Source: W2P13-069 sp963590525
GTDB taxonomy: Bacteria; Actinomycetota; Coriobacteriia; Coriobacteriales; QAMH01
Assembly (NCBI GenBank): GCA_963590525.1
Contig: CAVAPV010000010.1
Location: 1-50,540 of the forward strand
Direction of reading: 5' to 3'
DNA: 50,540 bases
This document shows positions 31,500-39,208 of the stretch, in pieces. How positions within the stretch are numbered: position 1 is the stretch's first letter; each line of letters opens with the position of its first letter. Under the pieces are notes generated by a model, which was not told the origin of the DNA, searched no databases, and worked only from the letters and a program-made list of their open reading frames with translations. The position numbers were made by a program, and so were the translations under genes.

Positions 31500-32705
31500 C
31501 TAGTCGATGTTGAGCAGGTGCCCCATCTTCTCCTTCTTGGTTTTGAGATAGAGATGATCGTGCGCGGTTTCTTCCATCTGGATGGGCACGCGCTTGGTGA
31601 TGGTCAGGCCAAAGTCCTCGAGTTGGTAGACCTTGTCGGGGTTGTTGGTGAGCAACCTCATCGTTTTCACGCCCAGCTCGCGCAAGATCTGCGCGCCGAT
31701 GTAGTACTCGCGTTCGTCACCGGCAAAACCCAGCGCGATGTTGGCCTCGAGCGTGTCCATGCCCTTGTCTTGCAGCTCGTAGGCACGCAGCTTGTTGACC
31801 AACCCGATACCGCGGCCCTCCTGCCTCATGTAGAGGATGATGCCGCGTCCCTCGGCCTCTACCTGGCTCATTGCAGCGGCGAGCTGCTGTCCGCAGTCGC
31901 ATCGCAGAGAACCAAACGCATCTCCGGTGAGGCACTCGCTGTGAACGCGCACGAGCACGTCTTGCCCATTGCCGATGTCGCCTTTGACCAAGGCCACGTG
32001 GTGCTCGCCGTTGAGCTTGTTGACAAAGGGCACCGCCCTGAAGTCGCCGTAGGCGGTGGGCATGGCCACGTTTGCCACCGGCTCGACCAAAACCTCGTTG
32101 CGTTTGCGATAGGCCTGCAGCTGCTTGATGCTGATCATCTTGAGGCCCAGCTTTGCGGCTAGCTCTTTGAGCTCGGCGGTGCGCATCATGGTGCCGTCGT
32201 CGCGCATGACCTCGCAGCACAGGCCGCACTCCTCAAGGCCGGCAAGGCGGCACAAGTCGACGGTGGCCTCGGTGTGGCCGTTGCGCTCGAGCACGCCGCC
32301 AGGCTTGGCGATGAGCGGGAACATGTGCCCCGGACGGCGGAAGTCGGTGGGCTTGGCGCTGGGGTCAACGCATTTGCGGGCGGTGTAGCCGCGCTCTTCG
32401 GCGCTGATACCCGTCGTGGTGTCTATATGGTCGATAGACACGGTAAAGGCGGTCTCGTGGTTGTCTGTGTTCTCGCTCACCATGGGGGGCAGCGCCAGGC
32501 GGTTGGCGATCTTTGCGCTCATGGGGGTGCAGATCAGGCCGCGTGCCCAGACAGCCATGAGATTGACGTTTTGGGTCGTGGCAAACTGCGCTGCGCAGAT
32601 GAAGTCACCTTCGTTTTCGCGGTCTGGGTCGTCCACGCAGACGATTACCTTGCCAGCTGCAAGGTCTTCAAGCGCTTCTTGGATCGTGTTGAATCCTTCG
32701 TACAT
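31500..32705 (-). CDS. ribBA: Bifunctional dihydroxybutanone-phosphate synthase / GTP cyclohydrolase II
   Basis: 401 residues, a full-length fusion. RibB half (1-200): VCVDDPDRENEGDF, HDHIDTTTGISAEER-type motif (SIDHIDTTTGISA), RRPGHMFPL and GHTEATVDL. RibA half: RVHSECLTGDAFGSLRCDCGQQL (zinc cysteines), MRQEGRGIGLVNKL and LLTNNPDK. It supplies both branch precursors of riboflavin. Start at 32705 (MYEGFNTIQEA) follows GGGACGAG; upstream in-frame codons are not conserved. Placed between ribE and ribH and controlled by the FMN riboswitch before ribD. Confidence 0.97.
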   Translation of the reverse strand: MYEGFNTIQEALEDLAAGKVIVCVDDPDRENEGDFICAAQFATTQNVNLMAVWARGLICTPMSAKIANRLALPPMVSENTDNHETAFTVSIDHIDTTTGISAEERGYTARKCVDPSAKPTDFRRPGHMFPLIAKPGGVLERNGHTEATVDLCRLAGLEECGLCCEVMRDDGTMMRTAELKELAAKLGLKMISIKQLQAYRKRNEVLVEPVANVAMPTAYGDFRAVPFVNKLNGEHHVALVKGDIGNGQDVLVRVHSECLTGDAFGSLRCDCGQQLAAAMSQVEAEGRGIILYMRQEGRGIGLVNKLRAYELQDKGMDTLEANIALGFAGDEREYYIGAQILRELGVKTMRLLTNNPDKVYQLEDFGLTITKRVPIQMEETAHDHLYLKTKKEKMGHLLNID

Positions 32706-32757
32706 ATCTCGTCCCTTTCTTTTTGGGTCGTTTATCTGGATCTGGGCGCGTCTCGTT

Positions 32758-33417
32758 TTAACCGAGCAAAGACAGCGCCTCCATGGTGAGTCCGTTGCTG
32801 TTGCCGTAGGCCTCGCTGCTGTTTTGGCTGCCATACCTCATGAGCTTTTCTACGTACTTGCCGATGACGTCGCATTCGAGGTTGACGACGCTTCCCGGGC
32901 GCTTGTCTTTGAGGCTTGTGACCTCGCGCGTGTGGGGGATGACGCTTACCTTGAAGCTGTCGTCATCTACCGCTGCCACCGTGAGGCTGATGCCGTCGAT
33001 GGCGATCGAGCCCTTCTCCACGATGTAGCGCAGCAGTTGGTTGCTTGCTTGGATGGTGTACCAGACGGCGTTGCCGTCGGCTTCTATACGGCGCACGGTC
33101 CCCGTACCGTCGATATGACCGCTTACGATGTGGCCGCCAAAGCGGCCGTTGGCAGCCATGGCGCGCTCCAGGTTGACGACGTCTCCCGCATGAAGCTTGC
33201 CCAAAGACGAGCGCCGCAGCGTCTCGTTCATGACATCGGCGGTGTAGCTGGTGGGTGTGAGCGCGCATACAGTGAGGCAAACCCCGTTGGTAGCGATGCT
33301 GTCGCCTAGCTTGGTGCCCTCCAAGACGAGCGAAGCCTCGATCTCGAGCTTTGCGCTTGCAGCCCCTAGGCGTACGGCTTTGACGCGGCCGGTCTCCTCT
33401 ATGATTCCCGTGAACAT
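32758..33417 (-). CDS. ribE: Riboflavin synthase, alpha subunit
   Basis: 219 residues, two lumazine-binding barrels. MFTGIIEETGRV is the invariant start; LGDSIATNGVCLTV, GGHIVSGHIDGTG and SIAIDGISLTV, the repeated substrate-binding motifs, follow. It dismutates two ribityllumazines into riboflavin. Its ATG abuts the ribD stop codon on the minus strand, so translation is coupled. The C-terminus (about 20 residues past CDVIGKYVEKLM) is slightly longer than usual. Confidence 0.96.
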   Translation of the reverse strand: MFTGIIEETGRVKAVRLGAASAKLEIEASLVLEGTKLGDSIATNGVCLTVCALTPTSYTADVMNETLRRSSLGKLHAGDVVNLERAMAANGRFGGHIVSGHIDGTGTVRRIEADGNAVWYTIQASNQLLRYIVEKGSIAIDGISLTVAAVDDDSFKVSVIPHTREVTSLKDKRPGSVVNLECDVIGKYVEKLMRYGSQNSSEAYGNSNGLTMEALSLLG

Positions 33418-34557
33418 CTAGCGCACCTCTCTGTCTTTGGCGTAGGTAATCGCCCCGCTCACGAGCAGGTCGTCTCCAAGCTGCTCGAGGCGCACATCTT
33501 CAAGCGTTGCTGCATCGCCCATCAGCTCTATGCCGCAACCGCCCACAGGGCTTGGGGACAAGCTGCCTCCAACTATCTTGCTGGCGATGTAGGCCTGGCA
33601 GAAATCCGCACGCTGCGCATCTACAAAGCCTCCTATGGTATTTGCTCCGCCTTCTACGATAAGGCTGTCGATGCCTACTGTTCCCATGCGGTTCAACACA
33701 GCGTCGATATCGATTGCCAGATCTTGATCACATGCCTCAATGCTCCAGATGCGGCATGCGTGCTGCTCAAGGGCGTCTCGCCTTTCTTGCGGTGCGTTGT
33801 TGGTGCAGATGATGTAGGTGGGGATTTCTGCTGCGCTTGCAACGAGCTTGCTGTCAAGCGGCGTGCGGCAGCTTGCATCCAGGACAAAGCGCGCCGGCTG
33901 ATGCGGGTTGGGGTTTTGGCAGTCGCGTGCGGTGAGCATGGGGTCGTCTGCTAGCACGGTGCCGATGCCTACGAGGATGCCCGCCGCCTTTGCACGGTTT
34001 TCGTGCACGCGCGCCCGCGCCGCCCGCCCGGTGATCCACTTGGAGCTGCCTGTGTGCGTGGCGATCTTGCCGTCAAGCGTCATCGCGTACTTGATGGTGA
34101 CGTAAGGGAGCTTTGTCTGGATATAAGACAACCAAGCGCGGTTGAGCTTTTGGCACTGATTTACCATGACCCCTTGGACAACCTCGATGCCCGCATCCTC
34201 TAAAAGGTGCACGCCCTTGCCGCTTACCAACGGGTTGGGGTCTGGTGCGCCCATGACGACGCGTGCAACGCCTGCTTGTATCAGCGCGTCGGTGCAAGGC
34301 GGTTGCTTGCCTGTGTGGCAGCATGGCTCGAGCGTCACATATACGGTTGAGCCTTTGGGGTTGTTGCCTTTGGCAATGCAATCGGCCAGCGCCTCGCGTT
34401 CTGCATGGGGCTTGCCCCATGCGGTGTGCCAGCCTTCTCCGATGACCTCGCCCGTGGCAGAAACGATGACAGCACCAACCTGGGGGTTGGGGTTCACCCA
34501 ACCGGCCCCTTTTGCGGCCAACGCCAAAGCGCGCTGCATATACAGCTCATGGTTCAT
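33418..34557 (-). CDS. ribD: Bifunctional riboflavin deaminase/reductase
   Basis: 379 residues. Deaminase domain: HAEREALADC (zinc His and catalytic Glu) and LEPCCHTGKQPPC (zinc cysteines); reductase domain from about residue 150: YVTIKYAMTLDGKIAT, SKWITG and SLIVEGGANTIGGF. It converts the GTP-cyclohydrolase product to the ribitylaminopyrimidinedione phosphate. Start at 34557 (MNHELYMQRAL) follows GAAGG at the 3' edge of the FMN riboswitch, so the aptamer can sequester this site or end transcription just before it. First gene of ribD-ribE-ribBA-ribH. Confidence 0.96.
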   Translation of the reverse strand: MNHELYMQRALALAAKGAGWVNPNPQVGAVIVSATGEVIGEGWHTAWGKPHAEREALADCIAKGNNPKGSTVYVTLEPCCHTGKQPPCTDALIQAGVARVVMGAPDPNPLVSGKGVHLLEDAGIEVVQGVMVNQCQKLNRAWLSYIQTKLPYVTIKYAMTLDGKIATHTGSSKWITGRAARARVHENRAKAAGILVGIGTVLADDPMLTARDCQNPNPHQPARFVLDASCRTPLDSKLVASAAEIPTYIICTNNAPQERRDALEQHACRIWSIEACDQDLAIDIDAVLNRMGTVGIDSLIVEGGANTIGGFVDAQRADFCQAYIASKIVGGSLSPSPVGGCGIELMGDAATLEDVRLEQLGDDLLVSGAITYAKDREVR

Positions 34558-34565
34558 GAAAAACC

Positions 34566-34673
34566 ACCTTCTTCCATCCAGACTGTACTGTCGGTCACGG
34601 AGTTGCACCGTGTCAGCTAGAAAGCTCGCGGACTGTCACCGCCGGTCGGGAATCTCACCCTGCCCTGAAGATG
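34566..34673 (-). promoter_or_regulatory. FMN riboswitch (RFN element)
   Basis: Reading the minus strand: ATCTTCAGGGCAGGGTGA, ATTCCCGACCGGCGGTGACA, GTCCGCGAGC, a variable stem, GGTGCAACTCCGTGACCGACA, GTACAGTCTGGATGGAAGAAGG. All conserved blocks of the FMN aptamer occur in order. It lies directly before ribD with its last block merging into the ribosome site; no separate terminator hairpin is evident, so translational control is likely. FMN should repress the whole rib operon. Confidence 0.97.
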
Positions 34674-34689
34674 TATTCGATTGCTGGTG

Positions 34690-34719
34690 AGGATAATGCT
34701 GTTTTCACCCGGGTGTCAA
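34690..34719 (-). promoter_or_regulatory. Promoter of the rib operon
   Basis: Minus strand TTGACA (34714-34719), 18 bases, TATCCT (34690-34695), placing the start of transcription about ten bases before the FMN aptamer. Confidence 0.65.
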
Positions 34720-34816
34720 TCACTGTTTTGCAAAGCGTGTTGCCTGTATCTTGCGCGTTGTATAGCGGGTCGCGATTTGTCGGACAAAAGAGCGGTATTC
34801 TTTTGGCATCGGGCTG

Positions 34817-36163
34817 CTATTTGGTAGTTGGATCAAGTACGCATCCTGCCAAAAGAGGTATGCCCTCGCTTCCTGCCAAAACAGCGCAGGCAAAGGGGCG
34901 ATCAAGCGTTAACTCTGCTTTTTGCAGGCTTCCAAGCGTGGCAGCGGGCATACTCGCCTCTATACGGCTTGCGGCCTTTACGCCCAGCTCGTCCACGCTC
35001 AGATACGCCGCTTGTTTTATCGAGCTTACAAGCGTCTTGCTTGCAGATGTTCCGTTTTTGGCTCTGAACATGGTTGCAAAATCGTCGCTGGCTTCAAAGA
35101 CCTTGGTGATACCCAGCGCCTTTGCCGCATTTTCAAGCTCTATGTCTGCCGTGAGCGAGAATCTGGGTATTTTCCAGGCGATGCTTTTGGAGTCGTCGAG
35201 CTTTTTACCAAGAAGGTCTGCCGCCTTTGCGGCGTCTGAAAAAAGCTCGCGGGGGTCTGTGCCTTTAGGCGGCAGGATAAAGCGTACGCTTGCTCCCGTG
35301 TAGGCCAGCTCTTTATCGGCAACCGTGCAATCCCCGATGCTGCCATATGGGCATATGTCGTCTTCCAAGGCCATGTAGCTTACCTTGGTCTTGCCGCTTT
35401 TGACTGCAAAATCGCCTTCCTTGGTTTTTTGGCTGTCAAAGGGCACCGCCCAGCTGTCTTTGAGATAGACGGTGCTTAGGATCTGCGCAATCTCTGCTGC
35501 CTTTGTCTTGGGCTTTGAAGTCAAGACCTCGCCTGTTTGATCGCTTATCCAAGCGCCGATTTCATCGTCTGCCTTTTGTGTTCCCATCTCTATGCTTCTG
35601 AGCTGTGCGTTGTATTTGTTCTCAAATCTTCTTGAGGGTGATCCAATCAGTTTTCTAAAGCCCTTGGCAAAGCGATAGGAGGAGTTTGCCCACGCGGAGC
35701 ACCCTAACATGAGATGGGCCTCGAGCTCGGCTTGTGCAAGACCCGTACCGCAGGTGTTGAAGTATTGAACTTGGCTGTATATACGATCGCATTCGTTTAG
35801 CAGGTCTTTGGCATGTATCTCTCCCAGCGTGTTGAGCACCTGCTCTTGCGTCTGCCCGCTGCAGCCAATGCCCGGCAAGGCACATGCCATATAAAACGAG
35901 AGAGGGGACAAGCAGCTGTTTGCTTTAGAGGGGCCTATGAGCGCACTGCAGGAGTTTGCGGCAAAGTCCAGTACGTTGTCGCCTGTATGCGCGGGGTTGT
36001 CTATGCTTGCCTCGCTTTGCGTATCGTCATCGTGGGAGGCGTTTTGCGTCTGGTTTGATGCGCTGCTGCTCGCACATCCGGTTAGTCCAACGCTCATCGC
36101 ACTCGCAGCTGCTGCGATGCTTAGCGCCAATGCGTCCCTGCGCGCGATCAGGTCTCGTGCCAT
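34817..36163 (-). CDS. Lipoprotein serpin (protease inhibitor)
   Basis: 448 residues. The signal peptide has ARRDAL (Arg8-Arg9, Tat-like) and a lipobox ending GLTGC (Cys30), then a Ser/Asp/Gln-rich linker. The serpin fold spans about 60-448: NSCLSPLSFYMACALPGIGCSGQTQEQVL (shutter region), ILSTVYLKDSWAVPF, KIPRFSLTADIEL, and a C-terminal RPFACAVLAGSEGIPLLAGCVLDP. The reactive loop reads DELGVKAASRIEASMPAATLG; counting from the hinge Gly (P15) gives P1 near Ala-Ala-Thr, but Lys at P13, Arg at P9 and Glu at P7 are unusual for inhibitory serpins. It would be exported and lipid-anchored, facing host or microbial proteases. Start at 36163 with GAGGAGG upstream. Confidence 0.92.
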   Translation of the reverse strand: MARDLIARRDALALSIAAAASAMSVGLTGCASSSASNQTQNASHDDDTQSEASIDNPAHTGDNVLDFAANSCSALIGPSKANSCLSPLSFYMACALPGIGCSGQTQEQVLNTLGEIHAKDLLNECDRIYSQVQYFNTCGTGLAQAELEAHLMLGCSAWANSSYRFAKGFRKLIGSPSRRFENKYNAQLRSIEMGTQKADDEIGAWISDQTGEVLTSKPKTKAAEIAQILSTVYLKDSWAVPFDSQKTKEGDFAVKSGKTKVSYMALEDDICPYGSIGDCTVADKELAYTGASVRFILPPKGTDPRELFSDAAKAADLLGKKLDDSKSIAWKIPRFSLTADIELENAAKALGITKVFEASDDFATMFRAKNGTSASKTLVSSIKQAAYLSVDELGVKAASRIEASMPAATLGSLQKAELTLDRPFACAVLAGSEGIPLLAGCVLDPTTK

Positions 36164-36316
36164 CAGACTGCCTCCTCGTCTCTTCTCAGGTTTGAGCGTT
36201 ATGATGGCAAAGAACCCCTGTCAGCGGGCGTTGCCTGCTTCAGTCTTAAGCCTTCTTATAAAATCTCCCGTCTTACGACTGCGCAAAAGCACGTTTTGAC
36301 GGATGAGAGCGCAAAC

Positions 36317-36351
36317 AAAAACCCGCCGCAGCTTTGCGCTGCAGCGGGTCT
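36317..36351 (-). terminator. Terminator of the FKBP-type gene
   Basis: Minus strand: ACCCGC-T-GCAGC, loop GCAAA, GCTGC-G-GCGGGT, then TTTTTG. About 25 bases after the stop codon. Confidence 0.9.
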
Positions 36352-36376
36352 TGTCCAAGCCGTTTTGGCTATGTGC

Positions 36377-36802
36377 TTAGTCTTCGACTTCGACCAGCGT
36401 GATCTCAAAGTTGAGCGCCTTGCCGGCAAGCTCGTGGTTAGCGTCGAACTCGATGGCCTCTTCGTCTTTGAAGGTGACGGTGACGGGGATCTGCTGTCCT
36501 TGCGGGCCGGTCAGAGCAACGCGGTCTCCCACGTTGAGGTTTTCTGCGCCGGGCATGTGGCTGATGGGGGCCTTGAGAACGTTGCGCGGGTCGCGTTCGC
36601 CGTAAGCGTCTGCGGGATCCAAGTGGACGTTGACGGTTTGGCCAACCTCCATGGTCTTTACAGCCTCGTCAAAGCCTTTGATCATCTGGCCTGCACCGCA
36701 GGTAAAGTCAAGCGTCTGGCCGCGGTCGTGCGAGCTGTCAAACTTGGTGCCGTCGTCGAGCGTGCCGGTGTAGTGGACTTTGACTTTCTTGCCGTCGTTC
36801 AT
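36377..36802 (-). CDS. FKBP-type peptidyl-prolyl isomerase, SlyD-like
   Basis: 141 residues. KVKVHYTGTLDDGTKFDSS and LDFTCGAGQMIKGFDEAV form the split FKBP domain; the inserted IF (insert-in-flap) chaperone domain runs from about residue 65 to 125 (DAYGERDPRNV, GDRVALTGPQGQQIPVTV), and the strand returns with DANHELAGKALNFEITLVEV, the SlyD signature. The metal-binding His-rich tail of E. coli SlyD is missing. Cytoplasmic folding helper. Start at 36802, with GAGAGAAGG upstream. Single gene with its own terminator. Confidence 0.92.
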   Translation of the reverse strand: MNDGKKVKVHYTGTLDDGTKFDSSHDRGQTLDFTCGAGQMIKGFDEAVKTMEVGQTVNVHLDPADAYGERDPRNVLKAPISHMPGAENLNVGDRVALTGPQGQQIPVTVTFKDEEAIEFDANHELAGKALNFEITLVEVED

Positions 36803-36963
36803 GGGGTAAGCCTTCTCTCTCGTGATTACTCAAGTCATGGCAGTTTAGCAGCTTAATGGCCCACGCGCTTTTGCCGTTGCTGGCGTGTAATGCAAGGCGT
36901 GCTGGTTGGCGTAGGTATGAAAGCGTCGCAGCGGGTAAAGATATGCGCCATGAAATCGCATTT

Positions 36964-36985
36964 GATACAATGTTTGACTTGTATC
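36964..36985. promoter_or_regulatory. Inverted repeat before engB
   Basis: GATACAA (36964-36970), eight bases, TTGTATC (36979-36985). TACAAT within it may be a -10 for engB. Could be an operator or a small hairpin. The rest of 36803-37052 holds nothing recognisable. Confidence 0.35.
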
Positions 36986-37052
36986 TAAGAGTTTCGACCA
37001 AGGCTCGGGCTGTCTTTGCGGCGGTGTTGCGCCTTTAGATTTGGAGCCCTCG

Positions 37053-37646
37053 ATGGCTGTTAATTTTCATAATGCAGAGTTCAAGCGCGCTTACGGCACG
37101 TCTTCTCAGCTGAGCCGTGGCTGCCTGCCCGAGGTGGCTGTCTGCGGGCGTTCAAACGTTGGCAAGTCGTCGCTTCTCAACAAGCTCATGTTTAGAAAGA
37201 ATCTCGCAAAGGTGTCCTCTAAACCGGGCAAGACCGCCACGGTCAACTTCTACGAGATCGATAAGAAGATCAACTTGGTCGACTTGCCTGGTTATGGTTA
37301 CGCCGCTACCGCAAAGTCCGAGAAGAGCCGTTGGTCGGAGCTTATCGATGGTTACTTTGACCAAGACAGGCCGTTTTCGATGGTCTTGAGTTTGGTCGAT
37401 ATCCGCCACGAGGCCCAAAAGCTCGATATCGCCATGATGAGTTACCTGCTCTCACGCGAGCTTCCCTTTGCCGTGGTGCTCACCAAGGCAGACAAGCTCT
37501 CCAAAAGCAAGCAAAACCAGATGCGCTCCAAGATCCGCAAGCAGCTCGATTTGCCCGAGGAGGTCAAGATCCTCATGACCTCGAGCGAGAAAAACGAGGG
37601 CATAGAAGAGCTCAGGCAGTTTATCGCCGCCTCTTGCGGCAAGTAG
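37053..37646 (+). CDS. engB: Ribosome-biogenesis GTPase EngB/YsxC
   Basis: 197 residues, typical size. G1 GRSNVGKSSL, G2 region SSKPGKTATVNFYEI, G3 DLPGYGYA, G4 TKAD and G5 TSSEKNEG. EngB is essential for assembly of the large ribosomal subunit. The ATG at 37053 is preferred because GGAG lies seven bases before it; the TTG at 37041 would overlap that site. Transcribed away from the SlyD-like gene and closed by a shared terminator. Confidence 0.95.
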   Translation: MAVNFHNAEFKRAYGTSSQLSRGCLPEVAVCGRSNVGKSSLLNKLMFRKNLAKVSSKPGKTATVNFYEIDKKINLVDLPGYGYAATAKSEKSRWSELIDGYFDQDRPFSMVLSLVDIRHEAQKLDIAMMSYLLSRELPFAVVLTKADKLSKSKQNQMRSKIRKQLDLPEEVKILMTSSEKNEGIEELRQFIAASCGK

Positions 37647-37708
37647 CTCAAGGGCTCTTGTTTTCTTAGCCACAACAATCAGCTGCAGCGGGCAGCTAAG
37701 CCAAAAGC

Positions 37709-37735
37709 AAAGGCACCGGGTTTCCCGGTGCCTTT
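37709..37735. terminator. Bidirectional terminator, engB / carbonic anhydrase
   Basis: AAAGGCACCGGG (37709-37720), loop TTT, CCCGGTGCCTTT (37724-37735), perfect twelve-pair stem with A/T flanks on both sides; it lies between the two convergent stops. Confidence 0.92.
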
Positions 37736-37801
37736 ATTGCGTTTGCGACGCGCCTGCTTGCGCGTCTTGCCAAATGCCCTTTTGCTCGTGGCCCAAAGCC
37801 T

Positions 37802-38392
37802 CTAGGCTACGCTCACATCGTCTTCCAAGAAGTCGACCTTGCCTGTCTCTATGTCGTAGATGGCACCGCGTACCTTGAGGCCGTATTCGTGCTCTACCTT
37901 TTGGATCTTGAGGCTCTCCTCGATCATCTGCATGCTGTGGCGTACGTTGAGATGGCAGGCTTCCCAAGCGTCTTGCTCGTCGCCGATGGCACCTTGGATC
38001 TCGTCCACGATATGCTTGATGTAGCCGCTTGTGTCTCCCTTTATGGCTGCGGCAACGGCACCGCAATGGGTGTGGCCCAAGACGAGCACGAGGTTTACGC
38101 CCAGATGCTCGGCCGCATACTCGATGCTTCCCAGTTGATGGTCGTCGATGACGTTGCCCGCAACCCTGATGACAAAGAGCTCGCCTAGATCGGCGTTGAA
38201 GATCGCCTCGGGTATGACGCGTGAGTCGGAGCAGGCGATAACAGCCGCATAGGGCTCCTGACCGTGATCGCTTGTCTGCTTGCGCTGGGCGGCAGACACG
38301 TTGCCTGTGGCTGCGTCGTTTTGAACAAACTCCTCATTGCCGATCCTTAGCAGCTTGAGTGCCTTGTTTGCGGTGATTCCCTGCTTGCTCAT
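37802..38392 (-). CDS. Beta-class carbonic anhydrase
   Basis: 196 residues. Zinc ligands and catalytic dyad: ACSDSRVIPE (Cys, Asp-Arg) and LGHTHCGAV (His, Cys), with IRVAGNVIDDHQLGSIEYAAEHLGV between. It hydrates CO2 to bicarbonate for carboxylations in an anaerobe or for pH balance. The start at 38392 (MSKQGITANKAL) has GGAAGG seven bases upstream; an ATG two codons earlier is too close to that site. Single gene, divergent from the metal-efflux operon. Confidence 0.94.
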   Translation of the reverse strand: MSKQGITANKALKLLRIGNEEFVQNDAATGNVSAAQRKQTSDHGQEPYAAVIACSDSRVIPEAIFNADLGELFVIRVAGNVIDDHQLGSIEYAAEHLGVNLVLVLGHTHCGAVAAAIKGDTSGYIKHIVDEIQGAIGDEQDAWEACHLNVRHSMQMIEESLKIQKVEHEYGLKVRGAIYDIETGKVDFLEDDVSVA

Positions 38393-38450
38393 CTGCATGC
38401 CTTCCACGCGTTTTGGATTGTGTGTCTGAGAACTTTATCACTTCAAGTTG

Positions 38451-38499
38451 TTGACACGTTGACTGAACAAGTTAACATATGAGCAGTCGTTCATATGTT
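38451..38499 (+). promoter_or_regulatory. Promoter and SmtB/ArsR-type operator
   Basis: TTGACA (38451-38456), 16 bases, TAACAT (38473-38478). The operator AACATATGAGCA-GT-CGTTCATATGTT (38474-38499) is a 12-2-12 inverted repeat with ten of twelve positions matched, the shape bound by SmtB/CzrA repressors, and it overlaps the -10. This predicts autorepression lifted by metal. Confidence 0.8.
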
Positions 38500-38509
38500 A
38501 GGAGACAAC

Positions 38510-38878
38510 ATGGAAGAGACAAACCAAGCCGACGCGCCACATGCTTCTCAAGGCGCATGTCCGGTGCATCGTTGGCAGGAGGCTATAGAGATGATGCCGG
38601 ACGAGGAAATGCTCTATGAGCTTGCAGACCTCTTCAAGGTGTTTTCTGACAGCACGCGCATCAAGATTCTCTTTGCCTTGATGGAAGAGGAGATGTGCGT
38701 TGCCTGCATTGCAGAGACGGTGGATGTCAGCCAAAGCGCTGTGTCGCATCAGCTGCGCATCCTTAAGCAATCGCGCTTGGTCAAGTTCAGACGCGAGGGA
38801 AAGCAGATCGTCTACTCGCTGGCAGACAGCCATGTCCAAACGATGCTTGCCCAGGGAATGAACCATATCTGCGAGTAA
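38510..38878 (+). CDS. ArsR/SmtB-family metal-sensing repressor
   Basis: 122 residues. Helix-turn-helix: CIAETVDVSQSAVSHQLRILKQSRLV followed by the wing FRREGKQIVYSL. The alpha-5 metal site of SmtB/CzrA is complete: Asp-x-His (ADSH) and His-x2-Glu (NHICE) ten residues on, which predicts Zn(II) sensing; extra cysteines at EMCVAC near alpha-3 and in GACPVHRW could allow Cd or Pb binding. ATG at 38510 has AGGAG seven bases upstream, immediately after the operator. First gene of an operon with the HMA protein and P-type ATPase. Confidence 0.92.
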   Translation: MEETNQADAPHASQGACPVHRWQEAIEMMPDEEMLYELADLFKVFSDSTRIKILFALMEEEMCVACIAETVDVSQSAVSHQLRILKQSRLVKFRREGKQIVYSLADSHVQTMLAQGMNHICE

Positions 38879-38925
38879 TCGCAGCTCTGTTATCGATCAA
38901 CTTCAAAACCAGAGAGGAAACGACC

Positions 38926-39144
38926 GTGAAACGCTCATTCAAACTGGAAAACCTCGGGTGTGCCAACTGCGCGCGCAAGATGGAGGAGGGCATTGCCGCG
39001 CTAGATAACGTCAACAGCGCAAAAGTCGTCTTCATGACCGAGAAACTCGTCTTAGACGTTGTTGACGGCACTATGGAGCAAACGCTTGATGCAGCGCAGG
39101 GCATTATCAGCCGCTATGAGCAAGATTGCGTTATCGTCCGCTAA
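38926..39144 (+). CDS. Free-standing heavy-metal-associated (HMA) domain protein
   Basis: 72 residues, one ferredoxin-like HMA domain with GCANCARKME (Cys12, Cys15) and a following beta-alpha-beta pattern. Such proteins carry soft metal ions to P1B-ATPases. Here it sits between the repressor and the ATPase, whose own N-terminus lacks an HMA domain, so the chaperone and pump modules are split into two genes. Start is GTG at 38926 with AGAGAGGAAA upstream; 47 bases after arsR. Confidence 0.88.
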   Translation: MKRSFKLENLGCANCARKMEEGIAALDNVNSAKVVFMTEKLVLDVVDGTMEQTLDAAQGIISRYEQDCVIVR

Positions 39145-39208
39145 AGCTGGCCTGACCACGCAGATCTGCGGGGCCATTACCCCGCAAGACAACTGAAAGG
39201 ATTTTTTC

